Under the pieces are notes generated by a model, which searched no databases, was not told the origin of the DNA, and worked only from the letters and a program-made list of their open reading frames with translations. Made by a program: the position numbers and the translations under genes. A DNA stretch of 64,000 bases. It comes from Begonia masoniana (lineage: Eukaryota; Streptophyta; Magnoliopsida; Cucurbitales; Begoniaceae). Shown piece by piece: positions 12,056 to 22,439 of this stretch (positions are counted from its first letter, which is position 1; each line of letters begins with the position of its first letter). The stretch is taken from assembly GCA_022432975.1 (NCBI GenBank), contig CM039508.1, positions 28,138,788-28,202,787 on the forward strand, in the 5' to 3' direction.

Positions 12056-12978
12056 TCATTTGGAGTTAAAAATGCGTCACATAAGTGGAAAATAATGAGA
12101 GAGAGATGGATATAGTAAAAGAAGTCTATCATACCTCACTTTCCAATGAAAGGCACAGCCAACATGAAAGATCATCCCCTCTCTCTTCACCAAATAAGAT
12201 TTCATTCTACCCCCATTTTCTTCTCTCCCAATCAAACTCCCAAATGATCCATTTTCTCTCTTTTCTTTCTCTTTCAATGGCCCCACAATAGTGCCTCTCT
12301 CAACTACTCTTTGTTGGGACAATTAAATTCATTTGGGCTTTCACACGTGTCCTCTTCTAATTGAGTCACCTTGCTAGTTCATCCTCTTTATAACTTTTTT
12401 CCAATAAATATTACACTTTTCTCTTATTATCTCTTCAAAAGTAGATGAAAATCCCCTTAAACAATATGTTCTAAACTGTTTCATCAATGTTACTTATTGG
12501 ATGGGTTATTTGTTGAGTATTTTTCATATTTTGTAGAATTCATCAATTCACGAGGGATGATATGACTATCTAATTAGTGGAATAACATATATGTATGTAT
12601 TGGTAAGTAAATTTAAAACGCACAGAATCTGCCCACTCGAGACTTTTACAAAAGTACAGAATGTGGTGCAATTATTCAAGCTATGAATTTCATCCTAAGC
12701 ATTATGGATGAGAATATCTCATTTTGTTAAAGGACAATGAAAGAAGGAAGACCTTATCGGTTGAGAAAGTATTCGGTGATACCCAAAATTTTCCACCAGT
12801 GTTTGGGAGAAAAGAAAAGGAAAGGTAAAGAAAAGAATGAAAACTCTCTTTCCTCCAATACTTATACTGACTTTCATACCAATACCTTATTATAATTTCT
12901 CTCTCTTCCCAACAACTCATACTCTCTCCTCTTCCTTTCTCTTTCTAGAGAGAGAAATAAGGACGAGAGCATTTAGCC
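12056..12978. other. upstream region of the PADRE gene
   Basis: Host sequence with pyrimidine-rich tracts (12170-12300, 12840-12960) and no repeat termini. It is the likely promoter region of the gene at 12979. I recognise no coding sequence. Confidence 0.5.
12888..12896 (+). promoter_or_regulatory. probable TATA element of the PADRE gene
   Basis: TATTATAAT lies about 85 bp upstream of the start codon at 12979, followed by a CT-rich leader (TCTCTCTCTTCCC and TCTTTCTCTTTCTAG). This is a typical plant promoter and 5' leader arrangement. The transcription start is not known. Confidence 0.45.
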
Positions 12979-13467
12979 ATGATAAACACCATAAGGTGCT
13001 GCATCTCTTGCATTCTGCCATGCGGAGCTCTGGATGTAATTCGGATAGTCCACTGCAACGGCCATGTGGAAGAGATCAGTGGCACTGTCAAAGCCAGCGA
13101 GATCATGAGGGCATACCCAAAACATGTTCTCAAGAAGCCATCGTCGCCCTCCGATGACGGAGTGGTCCCTAAGATCGTGATCGTTCCACCTGATGCTGAG
13201 CTTAAACGGGGAAAGATTTACTTCCTCATGCCGATTCCGGCAGCCCCTGAAAAAAAGCGTCTAAAATCGTCCGCAAGGAAGAAGAAGAGGGAAATCGAAA
13301 GCAACGTGAATAATAACATATCAGTGACAAACCTTCTAATTTCGGATTGGTATCTGAGTGAAATACTTTCCGAGAAGATATCGACACAGAGAGATCGGCG
13401 GCGAGGTCGTGCCGGAGTTTGGAGACCTCATTTAGAGAGCATTTCTGAGTCTCCAATCGATGTGTAG
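12979..13467 (+). CDS. DUF4228 (PADRE) domain protein, 162 aa
   Basis: A single-exon gene. The N-terminus is Cys-rich (Cys 7, 8, 11, 15), followed by the family signature GALDVIRIVHCNGHVEEI at residues 16-33, then SGTVKASEIM and YPKHVLKKP. Next comes a conserved KIVIVPPDAELKRGKIYFLM block around residues 64-85. A Lys/Arg-rich segment (about 92-105) follows, and the tail is Ser/Arg-rich. PADRE proteins are plant-specific, usually small and intronless, and often induced by pathogens and abiotic stress; their biochemistry is unknown. Length and layout are normal. The start is the first ATG after the CT-rich leader, and the homology begins close to it. An overlapping frame from 12837 is a shadow. 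It looks functional. Confidence 0.93.
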   Translation: MINTIRCCISCILPCGALDVIRIVHCNGHVEEISGTVKASEIMRAYPKHVLKKPSSPSDDGVVPKIVIVPPDAELKRGKIYFLMPIPAAPEKKRLKSSARKKKREIESNVNNNISVTNLLISDWYLSEILSEKISTQRDRRRGRAGVWRPHLESISESPIDV

Positions 13468-15155
13468 ACTGTAGTTTGGAGTTACAAGTAATATATTATT
13501 CTTGTTTTTTTCCTTTTATTCATAGTGGTTGATCCATTAGGGTTTCAGTTTTCCTTCTTTTCTTTATGTTTTCTTGGGTTTTTGAAACTCTTTATTGGGG
13601 TTGTATGTATAGAAAATGAAGCAAAATAATCCCAAATGAAATTGGAAAAATCTGTTAAACAAATCATCTTGGTTGTGATCTTGAGAAACTGTGGTTAGAA
13701 TCTCAATTATCAGCCACCCATTTTTAATTGTTTTATTTTCACAACTTTGTCAACATATATATAATATAGAATACAATTACAGATACATTTGATGTATATG
13801 CATTAGTTTTGCAATGTTCAAGAGGGATTGAAATATCCAAATAAAATTTGGGCTTCTGGGTTTAGAAAGAAAGAGAGAGAGAGAGAGAGGCCACTTTTGG
13901 TAGAAAATTAACTGTATATGAATAAAATTTTTAATATTGTGATTGTGATATGATGATTATGGTACTATGGAAAGGAATACTCGTCGAGGGTAGCCCATTT
14001 AGATCAGATGATCGCATTATTGTAATGGTTATATGTCACGCTCCTAAAATAATGGAGAGATATAAATTATTTTGTTATATTATATACAGGTAGATGATCA
14101 GGAGATGTTCCTCTAATCTTTATCACATAAAATTCCATTTCCAAATTAAAATAATTTATTATAGATTTATACAAAGATTTGAAGGAGCAGAAACTTTTAT
14201 ATATATATACACACACACACATACACACAAATACACACACATATTCATGTTTATATTTATATAATTTCAAGTGATTTATATATATATATATATATATATA
14301 TTTATTTTTATAATTTCAAAGTGACTTTTCTGATAGTCCCCACTCCCCACATAGCTTTAGGCCGTGGAATAAGGAAATTCTAGTTTGCACTACCAAGTGG
14401 GCATTTTCTTTAAAGTATAGTTTATCCTTTCAAAGGGTTATTATAAGATGATGCCAATTACACCTTTACACTGTCTCGCCCGTCCACTTTTTTTACCTTG
14501 TAATTTTATTGATTAATAATATTATTCCACTCCTTTATTTTGATGCAATACTACAACATTATCAAATAATTTATCCCAATTTTGTTACTTTAATTCTATT
14601 TATGCGACAAAATAATTTTCATAGAAGTTTTCATCTAGTTCGTGATTATAAATTATATTTATTTCATTTTTTTACCTAGATATATAATTCCTTAAGTACA
14701 TTTTTCTCTAATTTCCAATGTTAGAGTGAATTTCTATTTTCATGAGGTTTTACTCCGAAGTGTCTTCATGGAAATATCGCTTGAATTTTTTTTTTTTTCC
14801 TTTTCAATTTGCATTTCTGGGTTATAAAAGAAAAAATCTTGCGATTATTTTATTTCAAATGCAACACAAACAGTGGCCGAAGAATTCTATTCTCTTGATG
14901 TGATCTAATCGTAGTCTTCTTCGTTTTCATCTGTAATCTGATTTCAGAATAGTAAAATCTCTGGTTTACAGAAGTGGTTAGATCGCCTGTTTCAATCATT
15001 TTGGCCGACAAAGACAAAAGAAAAATTGAAGGCGGCAGAAATTTATTATTTTTAAGCACAAAACTCTCTCCTCTCTCCAAGGACCTTCTTGTTTCTTTCT
15101 TCCTGTCACGTTTATCAACACATTGATTTGGTGTATTCATCTCCTTTTAAATTGA
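13468..15155. other. intergenic region with microsatellites
   Basis: No gene is supported. It holds a GA run near 13870-13890, mixed TA/CA repeats at about 14196-14245 and a TA run at about 14278-14302. The minus-strand frame at 15140-14850 has no recognisable family features. The region ends where the foldback element begins at 15156. Confidence 0.6.
14196..14302. repeat. TA/CA microsatellites
   Basis: TATATATATACACACACACA and related CA runs, then a pure TA run of roughly 24 bp. Both are simple sequence repeats. Confidence 0.9.
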
Positions 15156-15735
15156 GGGTTAAGTACATTTTTACCCTCAAAGTATGGTTTTTGTTTAAAA
15201 AAACTCTCAAAGTATTAACCATAACAAAACAAATCTTAAACTATATATAATTTAACAACAAAACCCTTGGCGGTTGACCGATATCCCCCGTTCTGTATTT
15301 TAAACATAGAACGGGGGACCGTCCTTTTTAGAACGGGGGACTGTCCTTTTTAGAACGGTTGTGAAGGCCCCAAACCCGATAGGGGATGAGGAGCCATCAC
15401 TCCGGGACATTTAACAGAAAACGGAATGTATTATTATTTTTTTATCAAAACTGACTGAACTTTTGTAAGCTGAAACTCTACACTTGATACTTTACACAGA
15501 GAAAACCTTCTCTGGATTGAGGGCTGGGAAGACATGATTAAAAACTGTACTTCAGAAGTAAATGGCACGAGTAAAATGGGGAGAAACAGTTAAAATCAAA
15601 GGCAGAATAAATGGCGGAAGACATGAACAGAATATATAAATAAACCGGGCCGAAAAGTAAATAAACCGGGCGGGGGATGTAGCCAAATTGGGCGGAAAAT
15701 ATAACGGGCGGAAGATGTGAATAAGACAAAATAGA

Positions 15736-15766
15736 TGACGTCAGACGGAAGATGTGGATGACGTCA
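15736..15766. promoter_or_regulatory. two TGACGTCA palindromes at the edge of the array
   Basis: TGACGTCA occurs at 15736-15743 and again at 15759-15766, directly before the first array unit. TGACGTCA is the classic binding site of TGA-type and related bZIP factors in plants. The sites are seen directly; use by the LTR promoter is inference. Confidence 0.45.
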
Positions 15767-18665
15767 GCGGTGGATATAACTTAAAGAGTAGTGGACTACG
15801 GTCAGCGGTGGATAAAACTTAAAAGGTAACAGACTACGGTCAGCGGTGGATAAAACTTAAAAGGTAATAGACTACGGTCAGCGGTGGATATAACTTAAAG
15901 AGTAGTGGACTCCGGTCAGCGGTGGATAAAACTTAAAAGGTAATAGACTACGGTCAGCGGTGGATATAACTTAAAGAGTAGTGGACTACGGTCAGCGGTG
16001 GATATAACTTAAAGAGTAGTGGACTACGGTCAGCGGTGGATAAAACTTAAAAGGTAATAGACTACGGTCAGCGGTGGATAAAACTTAAAAGGTAACAGAC
16101 TACGGTCAGCGGTGGATATAACTAAAGAGTAGTGGACTACGGTCAGCGGTGGATATAACTTAAAGAGTAGTGGACTACGGTCAGCGGTGGATAAAACTTA
16201 AAAGGTAATAGACTACGGTCAGCGGTGGATATAACTTAAAGAGTAGTGGACTACGGTCAGCGGTGGATATAACTTAAAGAGTAGTGGACTACGGTCAGCG
16301 GTGGATATAACTTAAAGAGTAGTGGACTACGGTCAGCGGTGGATAAAACTTAAAAGGTAATAGACTACGGTCAGCGGTGGATAAAACTTAAAAGGTAATA
16401 GACTACGGTCAGCGGTGGATAAAACTTAAAAGGTAATAGACTACGGTCAGCGGTGGATATAACTTAAAGAGTAGTGGACTACGGTCAGCGGTGGATATAA
16501 CTTAAAGAGTAGTGGACTCCGGTCAGCGGTGGATATAACTTAAAGAGTAGTGGACTACGGTCAGCGGTGGATATAACTTAAAGAGTAGTGGACTACGGTC
16601 AGCGGTGGATATAACTTAAAGAGTAGTGGACTACGGTCAGCGGTGGATAAAACTTAAAAGGTAATAGACTACGGTCAGCGGTGGATAAAACTTAAAAGGT
16701 AATAGACTACGGTCAGCGGTGGATAAAACTTAAAAGGTAACAGACTACGGTCAGCGGTGGATATAACTTAAAGAGTAGTGGACTCCGGTCAGCGGTGGAT
16801 ATAACTTAAAGAGTAGTGGACTACGGTCAGCGGTGGATATAACTAAAGAGTAGTGGACTACGGTCAGCGGTGGATAAAACTTAAAAGGTAATAGACTACG
16901 GTCAGCGGTGGATAAAACTTAAAAGGTAACAGACTACGGTCAGCGGTGGATATAACTTAAAGAGTAGTGGACTACGGTCAGCGGTGGATAAAACTTAAAA
17001 GGTAACAGACTACGGTCAGCGGTGGATATAACTTAAAGAGTAGTGGACTACGGTCAACGGTGGATAAAACTTAAAAGGTAATAGACTACGGTCAGCGGTG
17101 GATAAAACTTAAAAGGTAATAGACTACGGTCAGCGGTGGATATAACTTAAAAGGTAACAGACTACGGTCAGCGGTGGATAAAACTTAAAAGGTAACAGAC
17201 TACGGTCAGCGGTGGATATAACTAAAGAGTAGTGGACTACGGTCAGCGGTGGATATAACTAAAGAGTAGTGGACTACGGTCAGCGGTGGATAAAACTTAA
17301 AAGGTAATAGACTACGGTCAGCGGTGGATAAAACTTAAAAGGTAACAGACTACGGTCAGCGGTGGATATAACTAAAGAGTAGTGGACTACGGTCAGCGGT
17401 GGATAAAACTTAAAAGGTAACAGACTACGGTCAGCGGTGGATATAACTTAAAGAGTAGTGGACTACGGTCAGCGGTGGATAAAACTTAAAAGGTAACAGA
17501 CTACGGTCAGCGGTGGATAAAACTTAAAAGGTAACAGACTACGGTCAGCGGTGGATAAAACTTAAAAGGTAACAGACTACGGTCAGCGGTGGATAAAACT
17601 TAAAAGGTAATAGACTACGGTCAGCGGTGGATAAAACTTAAAAGGTAACAGACTACGGTCAGCGGTGGATATAACTTAAAGAGTAGTGGACTACGGTCAG
17701 CGGTGGATATAACTAAAGAGTAGTGGACTACGGTCAACGGTGGATAAAACTTAAAAGGTAACAGACTACGGTCAGCGGTGGATAAAACTTAAAAGGTAAC
17801 AGACTACGGTCAGCGGTGGATATAACTAAAGAGTAGTGGACTACGGTCAGCGGTGGATAAAACTTAAAAGGTAACAGACTACGGTCAGCGGTGGATATAA
17901 CTAAAGAGTAGTGGACTACGGTCAGCGGTGGATAAAACTTAAAAGGTAACAGACTACGGTCAGCGGTGGATATAACTAAAGAGTAGTGGACTACGGTCAG
18001 CGGTGGATATAACTAAAGAGTAGTGGACTACGGTCAGCGGTGGATATAACTTAAAAGGTAACAGACTACGGTCAGCGGTGGATATAACTTAAAGAGTAGT
18101 GGACTACGGTCAGCGGTGGATATAACTAAAGAGTAGTGGACTACGGTCAGCGGTGGATAAAACTTAAAAGGTAATAGACTACGATCAGCGGTGGATATAA
18201 CTTAAAGAGTAGTGGACTGTGGTCAGCAGTGGATAAAACTTAAAAGGTAATAGATTACGGTAAGCGGTGGATATAACTTAAAGAGTAGTGGACTCCGGTC
18301 AGCGGTGGATAAAACTTAAAAGGTAATAGACTACGGTCAGCGGTGGATATAACTTAAAGAGTAGTGGACTACGGTCAACGGTGGATAAAACTTAAAAAGT
18401 AATAGACTACGGTCAGCGGTGGATATAACTTAAAGGGTAGTGAACTACGGTCAGCGGTGGATATAACTTAAAGGGTAGTGGACTACGGTCAGCAGTGGAT
18501 ATAACTTAAAAGGTAACAGACTACGGTCAGCGGTGGATATAACTTAAAGAGTAGTGGACTACGGTCAGCGGTGTATAAAACTTAAAAGGTAACAGACTAC
18601 GGTCAGTGGTGGGTATAACTTAAAGAGTAGTGGACTACGGTCAGCGGTGGATAAAACTTAAAAGG
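15763..18665. repeat. 38-bp tandem array, about 76 units of two variants
   Basis: Each unit contains ACGGTCAGCGGTGGATA. Two variants alternate irregularly: one continues AAACTTAAAAGGTAA(T/C)AG, the other TAACTTAAAGAGTAGTGG, with a 37-bp form lacking one T. Units are nearly identical in the centre and more diverged at the right edge (18180-18660), the pattern expected from unequal exchange with decay at the border. The core CGGTGGAT is shared with the array at 45975-46390. Confidence 0.95.
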
Positions 18666-20541
18666 GTAAAACTGACAACTTTTAACATGATTACATGAAA
18701 ACAGAAGTTGTGAAAACAGAATGTATGAAAACTTCAAACTTCAGAAAATGATTCAAAACATGATTTTGAACATATCATGAAAAACACGGCAGAAATTTAA
18801 GGAAAACCAATTACATGGATGGCTCTAAAACCAGAGACCATCCATGCATAGACTAACATAGAATATTCCAAACTATTTCAGAATACTTCAGAAACATAAT
18901 TCAACTGTCAAATACAGCACAAACAGAATGCATGAAAGTTGTAGACCTTCAATACCCGATTCTAAACGAGGTTGTAAAACTTACTTTACAATTGACAGAT
19001 TTAAAGAAACAAACTGCACAGATAGTTCCAAAACCAGAAATCATCCATGCACAGACTAACATAAAATATTCCAAACAAATTCCAGAATACTTTAGAATAT
19101 AAACTTAATTGTCAAATACAGTGGTTTCTAAAACTGAGACATCAGAACTTGTACATTGTTTTAAAGGAAAAACCTCAGAATCAGTACAGAACCTAACATG
19201 CAATTGCAGAATCTACCAAAAGAGGAGTTTTTACAGAGTTTTACAACAAAAACCAGAATTTTCAGAAGACTTTACAGATATAGACTATACTTTAAAAACT
19301 TAAACCTCGGGTCAGAAACATGTCTGGCTGCAGCAACCACCCCCGAGAGCTCGAACCACCAGCCACCTATTCATCAGACTGAGGCACAAAGTCCTCATTT
19401 TCAAGTTCAGTACCTACATCAGAGAGTTCACCTATGAGTCTAAAACTCAGTAAGAACATATAAATGCAGTGATGTAGAATGCTATGCATGCGGTTTTCAG
19501 AATACAGTGACAGAACATTTCATTACGTTTCAGTGGCAGAGGGGTATAAGTGGGGCTTATAGGGGAACTGGCGAACAGTGGGTGCACTATCAGGCACAAA
19601 TAGAGATACAGAACAGAAACAGATCTGGGGGCCAGTCCCCGTCCCGCACTTAACCAATACATTTCAGTCAGATTTTATCTTGTTTAACTTCAAACCGTGT
19701 ACATAAAACATTTTACATGGATTTTCGGAAAACGTGTATGCATGAGCATTTACTGTGCCTGAACTTACAATAGCAGACTACAGAAACAATAAAACTTACT
19801 GTGAAGTAGAACATAGACAACTCAGAACATAAACTATAACCTTTCTACCCAAAACAACCCGACAGAACAGAAATACCTAGTACCTCCGTGATGTAGGGCC
19901 TTAATGGCCAACCTACGGGTATGAACTTACCTGTTTTTTCGCGGTACAGCAAGTTGAAATGTCTCGGAATGGACAGGTCTGTAACATGCACGAAGAGGAA
20001 TTAAACAAGCTGCAAATGCTTACTAATAACTTGGAAGAATATGCAGCTAACTCCATTCAGACTTGTAGGAAACAACGAGTGTGTTTCCATACAAAATCGA
20101 GAGTTTTCTCCCAAATATTTTAACCTAAAACCTCAGCAAACTCATACTCTTTACCTATCCAAACTTATTAGCGTGAGTAGATACTTACCTTTGCTGAAGG
20201 AAACAGAAGAATGCAGGAGAAACAAAGTGTGGAACTTTGTTTTAGTCGCCTAGAAGAGAGAAAACAGAGAAGGAAGGGAGGAAGCAGAGAAGTGAAATGA
20301 AGATTTCACGTAGGAGGAAGAACATAACTTCTTCAACAAGTTGCCAAGTGTCAACTATCCATTGGCTATCTCCCACCAACCTTAATTTCACTTCAATTTA
20401 CCCTTCCATGCATTTTAAACTTAGTGTTTTGTTTAGTTACACATTAGTTTGGTTCCCAACAAAACACATATTGAATTAATATTAAATAAATCCCGCAAAA
20501 TGATTTGGGAAATAATTACAGACAAAAAGGCCGGGTGCTAC
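18666..20541 (+). other. downstream half of the giant solo LTR
   Basis: This has no supported gene. It holds a diverged direct duplication (18835-18920 and 19010-19110, sharing AGACTAACATA and ATTCCAAAC) and the family phrase near 19890. Short frames at 19109-19437 and 20041-20253 lack recognisable features. Confidence 0.6.
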
Positions 20542-22154
20542 TGTAGGATCGGAATTGTCTAAGAGGGGGGTGAATTAGACTTTTTTTAATTTTAATTTCA
20601 ATTCAATCTAATTTCTCTTCTTGATTAAACTTAGTTTTAGCACAAGTAATCAAATAATGTAAAGAGAGAGAAAGAGAGATTAGACACCAGTATTTTTACG
20701 TGGTTCGGCCAAACTGCCTACGTCCACGCTCCAAGGCTCTCCCTTGAAGATTCTTTACTTCTCCTCAACGAGAAAATCTTATCGACCTTACGGGCTTCGA
20801 TCCACAGCCTTTCACAATCCTGGATTGAACTTAGCGGGCGTCAATCCACTGCCTTACAGAATATTCAGGTTTGAAAAACAGATTACAATAATCTACAAAC
20901 TCTCAAAACAGAATCTCAAGTTTTGGAGTAGAGAGATGTAGATTGAGAATACAGAGTATAACTTTCGCAGCTAGGGCTCAGAATTCAAATTGGCAAAAGT
21001 TAGTCTTCGAGCCTTTTCTTCTGCTTATATACTCTGTATGAATTTGCTTCATAAAATTGAATGCTTCTTTCTTCAAAATGGAGAAAAGTTACCGTTGGGA
21101 AGCATCCGTACTGAAGCAGCTATCCGTTGCGTCTGAAATTGTTGTTCGTCGTCGCCATTAAAGGTCTGGAGTTAATGCTGAAAACGACGTCACTGTAGCT
21201 TCGCGGCTAACTTTGAATTCTGGCGGAAGATTACCAGAAGATGTAGCTTCAAAACACTTGACACGTCATCGGAATGAGTAAGCTTCAAAACGTCACCGGC
21301 ATAAGTGTCTGGAAGCTTCATCGGCAGGTGCAACGTGAAAATCCGTCGGCAGATGCATCGAAGTCCATCGGCATGTGCAGCTTAAAAGCTATCGGCAGGT
21401 GTAGGCGCTGAATTCCATCGGCAGACGCATCCTTAAATTTCACCGGCACAGACAATCTTCAAAGCCATCGGTAGATGTTTCTTTAAAAGCGCCATCGGCA
21501 GAAGTCTCTTTAAAAACCATCGGCAGATGAACTCATGAAAATTGTCGTCTAGTGATCGGCATGAGCAAGCTTGAACGTCATCGGTGTGAGTAGCGTCAAA
21601 TGCTATCGGTAGATCCATCTTGACACGTCATCGGCATCTGTCTTCAGAAACGGCTATCGGCAGAGAAAAACATGTACTGACTTGACACGTCATCGGGATA
21701 TGTCTTCAAAGATCATCGGCAGATGTAGCATATGAGAACTTTGACACGTCATCGGCATCTGTCTTCAGAAACGGCTATCGGCAGAGAAAAACATGTACTG
21801 ACTTGACACGTCATCGGCATATGTCTTCAAAGATCATCGGCAGATGTAGCATATGAGAACTTTGACACGTCATCGGCATCTGTCTTCAGAACCAGCTATC
21901 GGCAGAGAAAACATGTACTGACTTTTTTATGTATAGTCATCGGTAGAAGCACGCGTTTTACAGCCCTGTTTTTCTGTTCTGCTCTGTATACTCAAACCGA
22001 TTTTATTAGACAACTAAAATACCCTTGTTCAGGGTATTGTCAACCAAACATGTATTGATAATTCTTATTTAAATACACATAATCAAATTGTATACTTAAT
22101 ACACAAATACATAATCAAAAACAAATTATGACTTAAACACTCTATAAGTCAACA
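20542..22154 (-). repeat. 3' LTR of the Sirevirus, 1613 bp
   Basis: Ends are TGTAGGATCGGAATTGTC and TATAAGTCAACA. It contains CGTGGTTCGGCCAAACTGCC and an extended region (about 21240-21960) of CATCGGCAGATG-like words. It retains a segment around 21905-22030 that the 5' LTR lacks. Confidence 0.95.
21240..21960. repeat. CATCGGCAGATG motif array in 3' LTR
   Basis: More than twenty words of the form CATCGGCAGATG, ATCGGTAGATC, CATCGGCATCTG or CATCGGCATATG, partly organised in repeats of about 60-130 bp that carry GACACGTCATCGGCAT and GATGTAGCATATGAG. The word is nearly palindromic (CATC....GATG). Confidence 0.9.
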
Positions 22155-22170
22155 ATCTCCCCCTTTTTGA
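22155..22170 (-). other. polypurine tract of the Sirevirus
   Basis: The minus strand reads TCAAAAAGGGGGAGAT directly before the 3' LTR. This is the primer for plus-strand DNA synthesis and matches the purine-rich tract known for Sireviruses. Confidence 0.9.
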
Positions 22171-22439
22171 TTATGACAATATAAATTTGATTAGCTTTGA
22201 TACTCCCCCATAATTCTAGCCACTCCCCCATAGTATATGCATTTGATTAGAATAACCATTCATATCAATTCCAAAATCACAGTGTACAGTGTATATCCAA
22301 GGAATAGACTCAATCAAATATAGACTCAATCAAATATAGTCTTCTCCCCCATTGACATTATCAAAAAATAGTGCATTCAACATTAGAGTATATGTGGTAA
22401 ACTAAAGAGAGTCATTGAAAAGAACAGCAAAAAGAATGA

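Noticed and set aside
12837..13157. Alternative 106-aa frame overlapping the PADRE gene
   Set aside because: Wrong frame relative to the conserved PADRE domain; its start lies upstream of the likely TATA element.
14850..15140. 96-aa minus-strand frame
   Set aside because: No family features; low-complexity, AT-rich surroundings.
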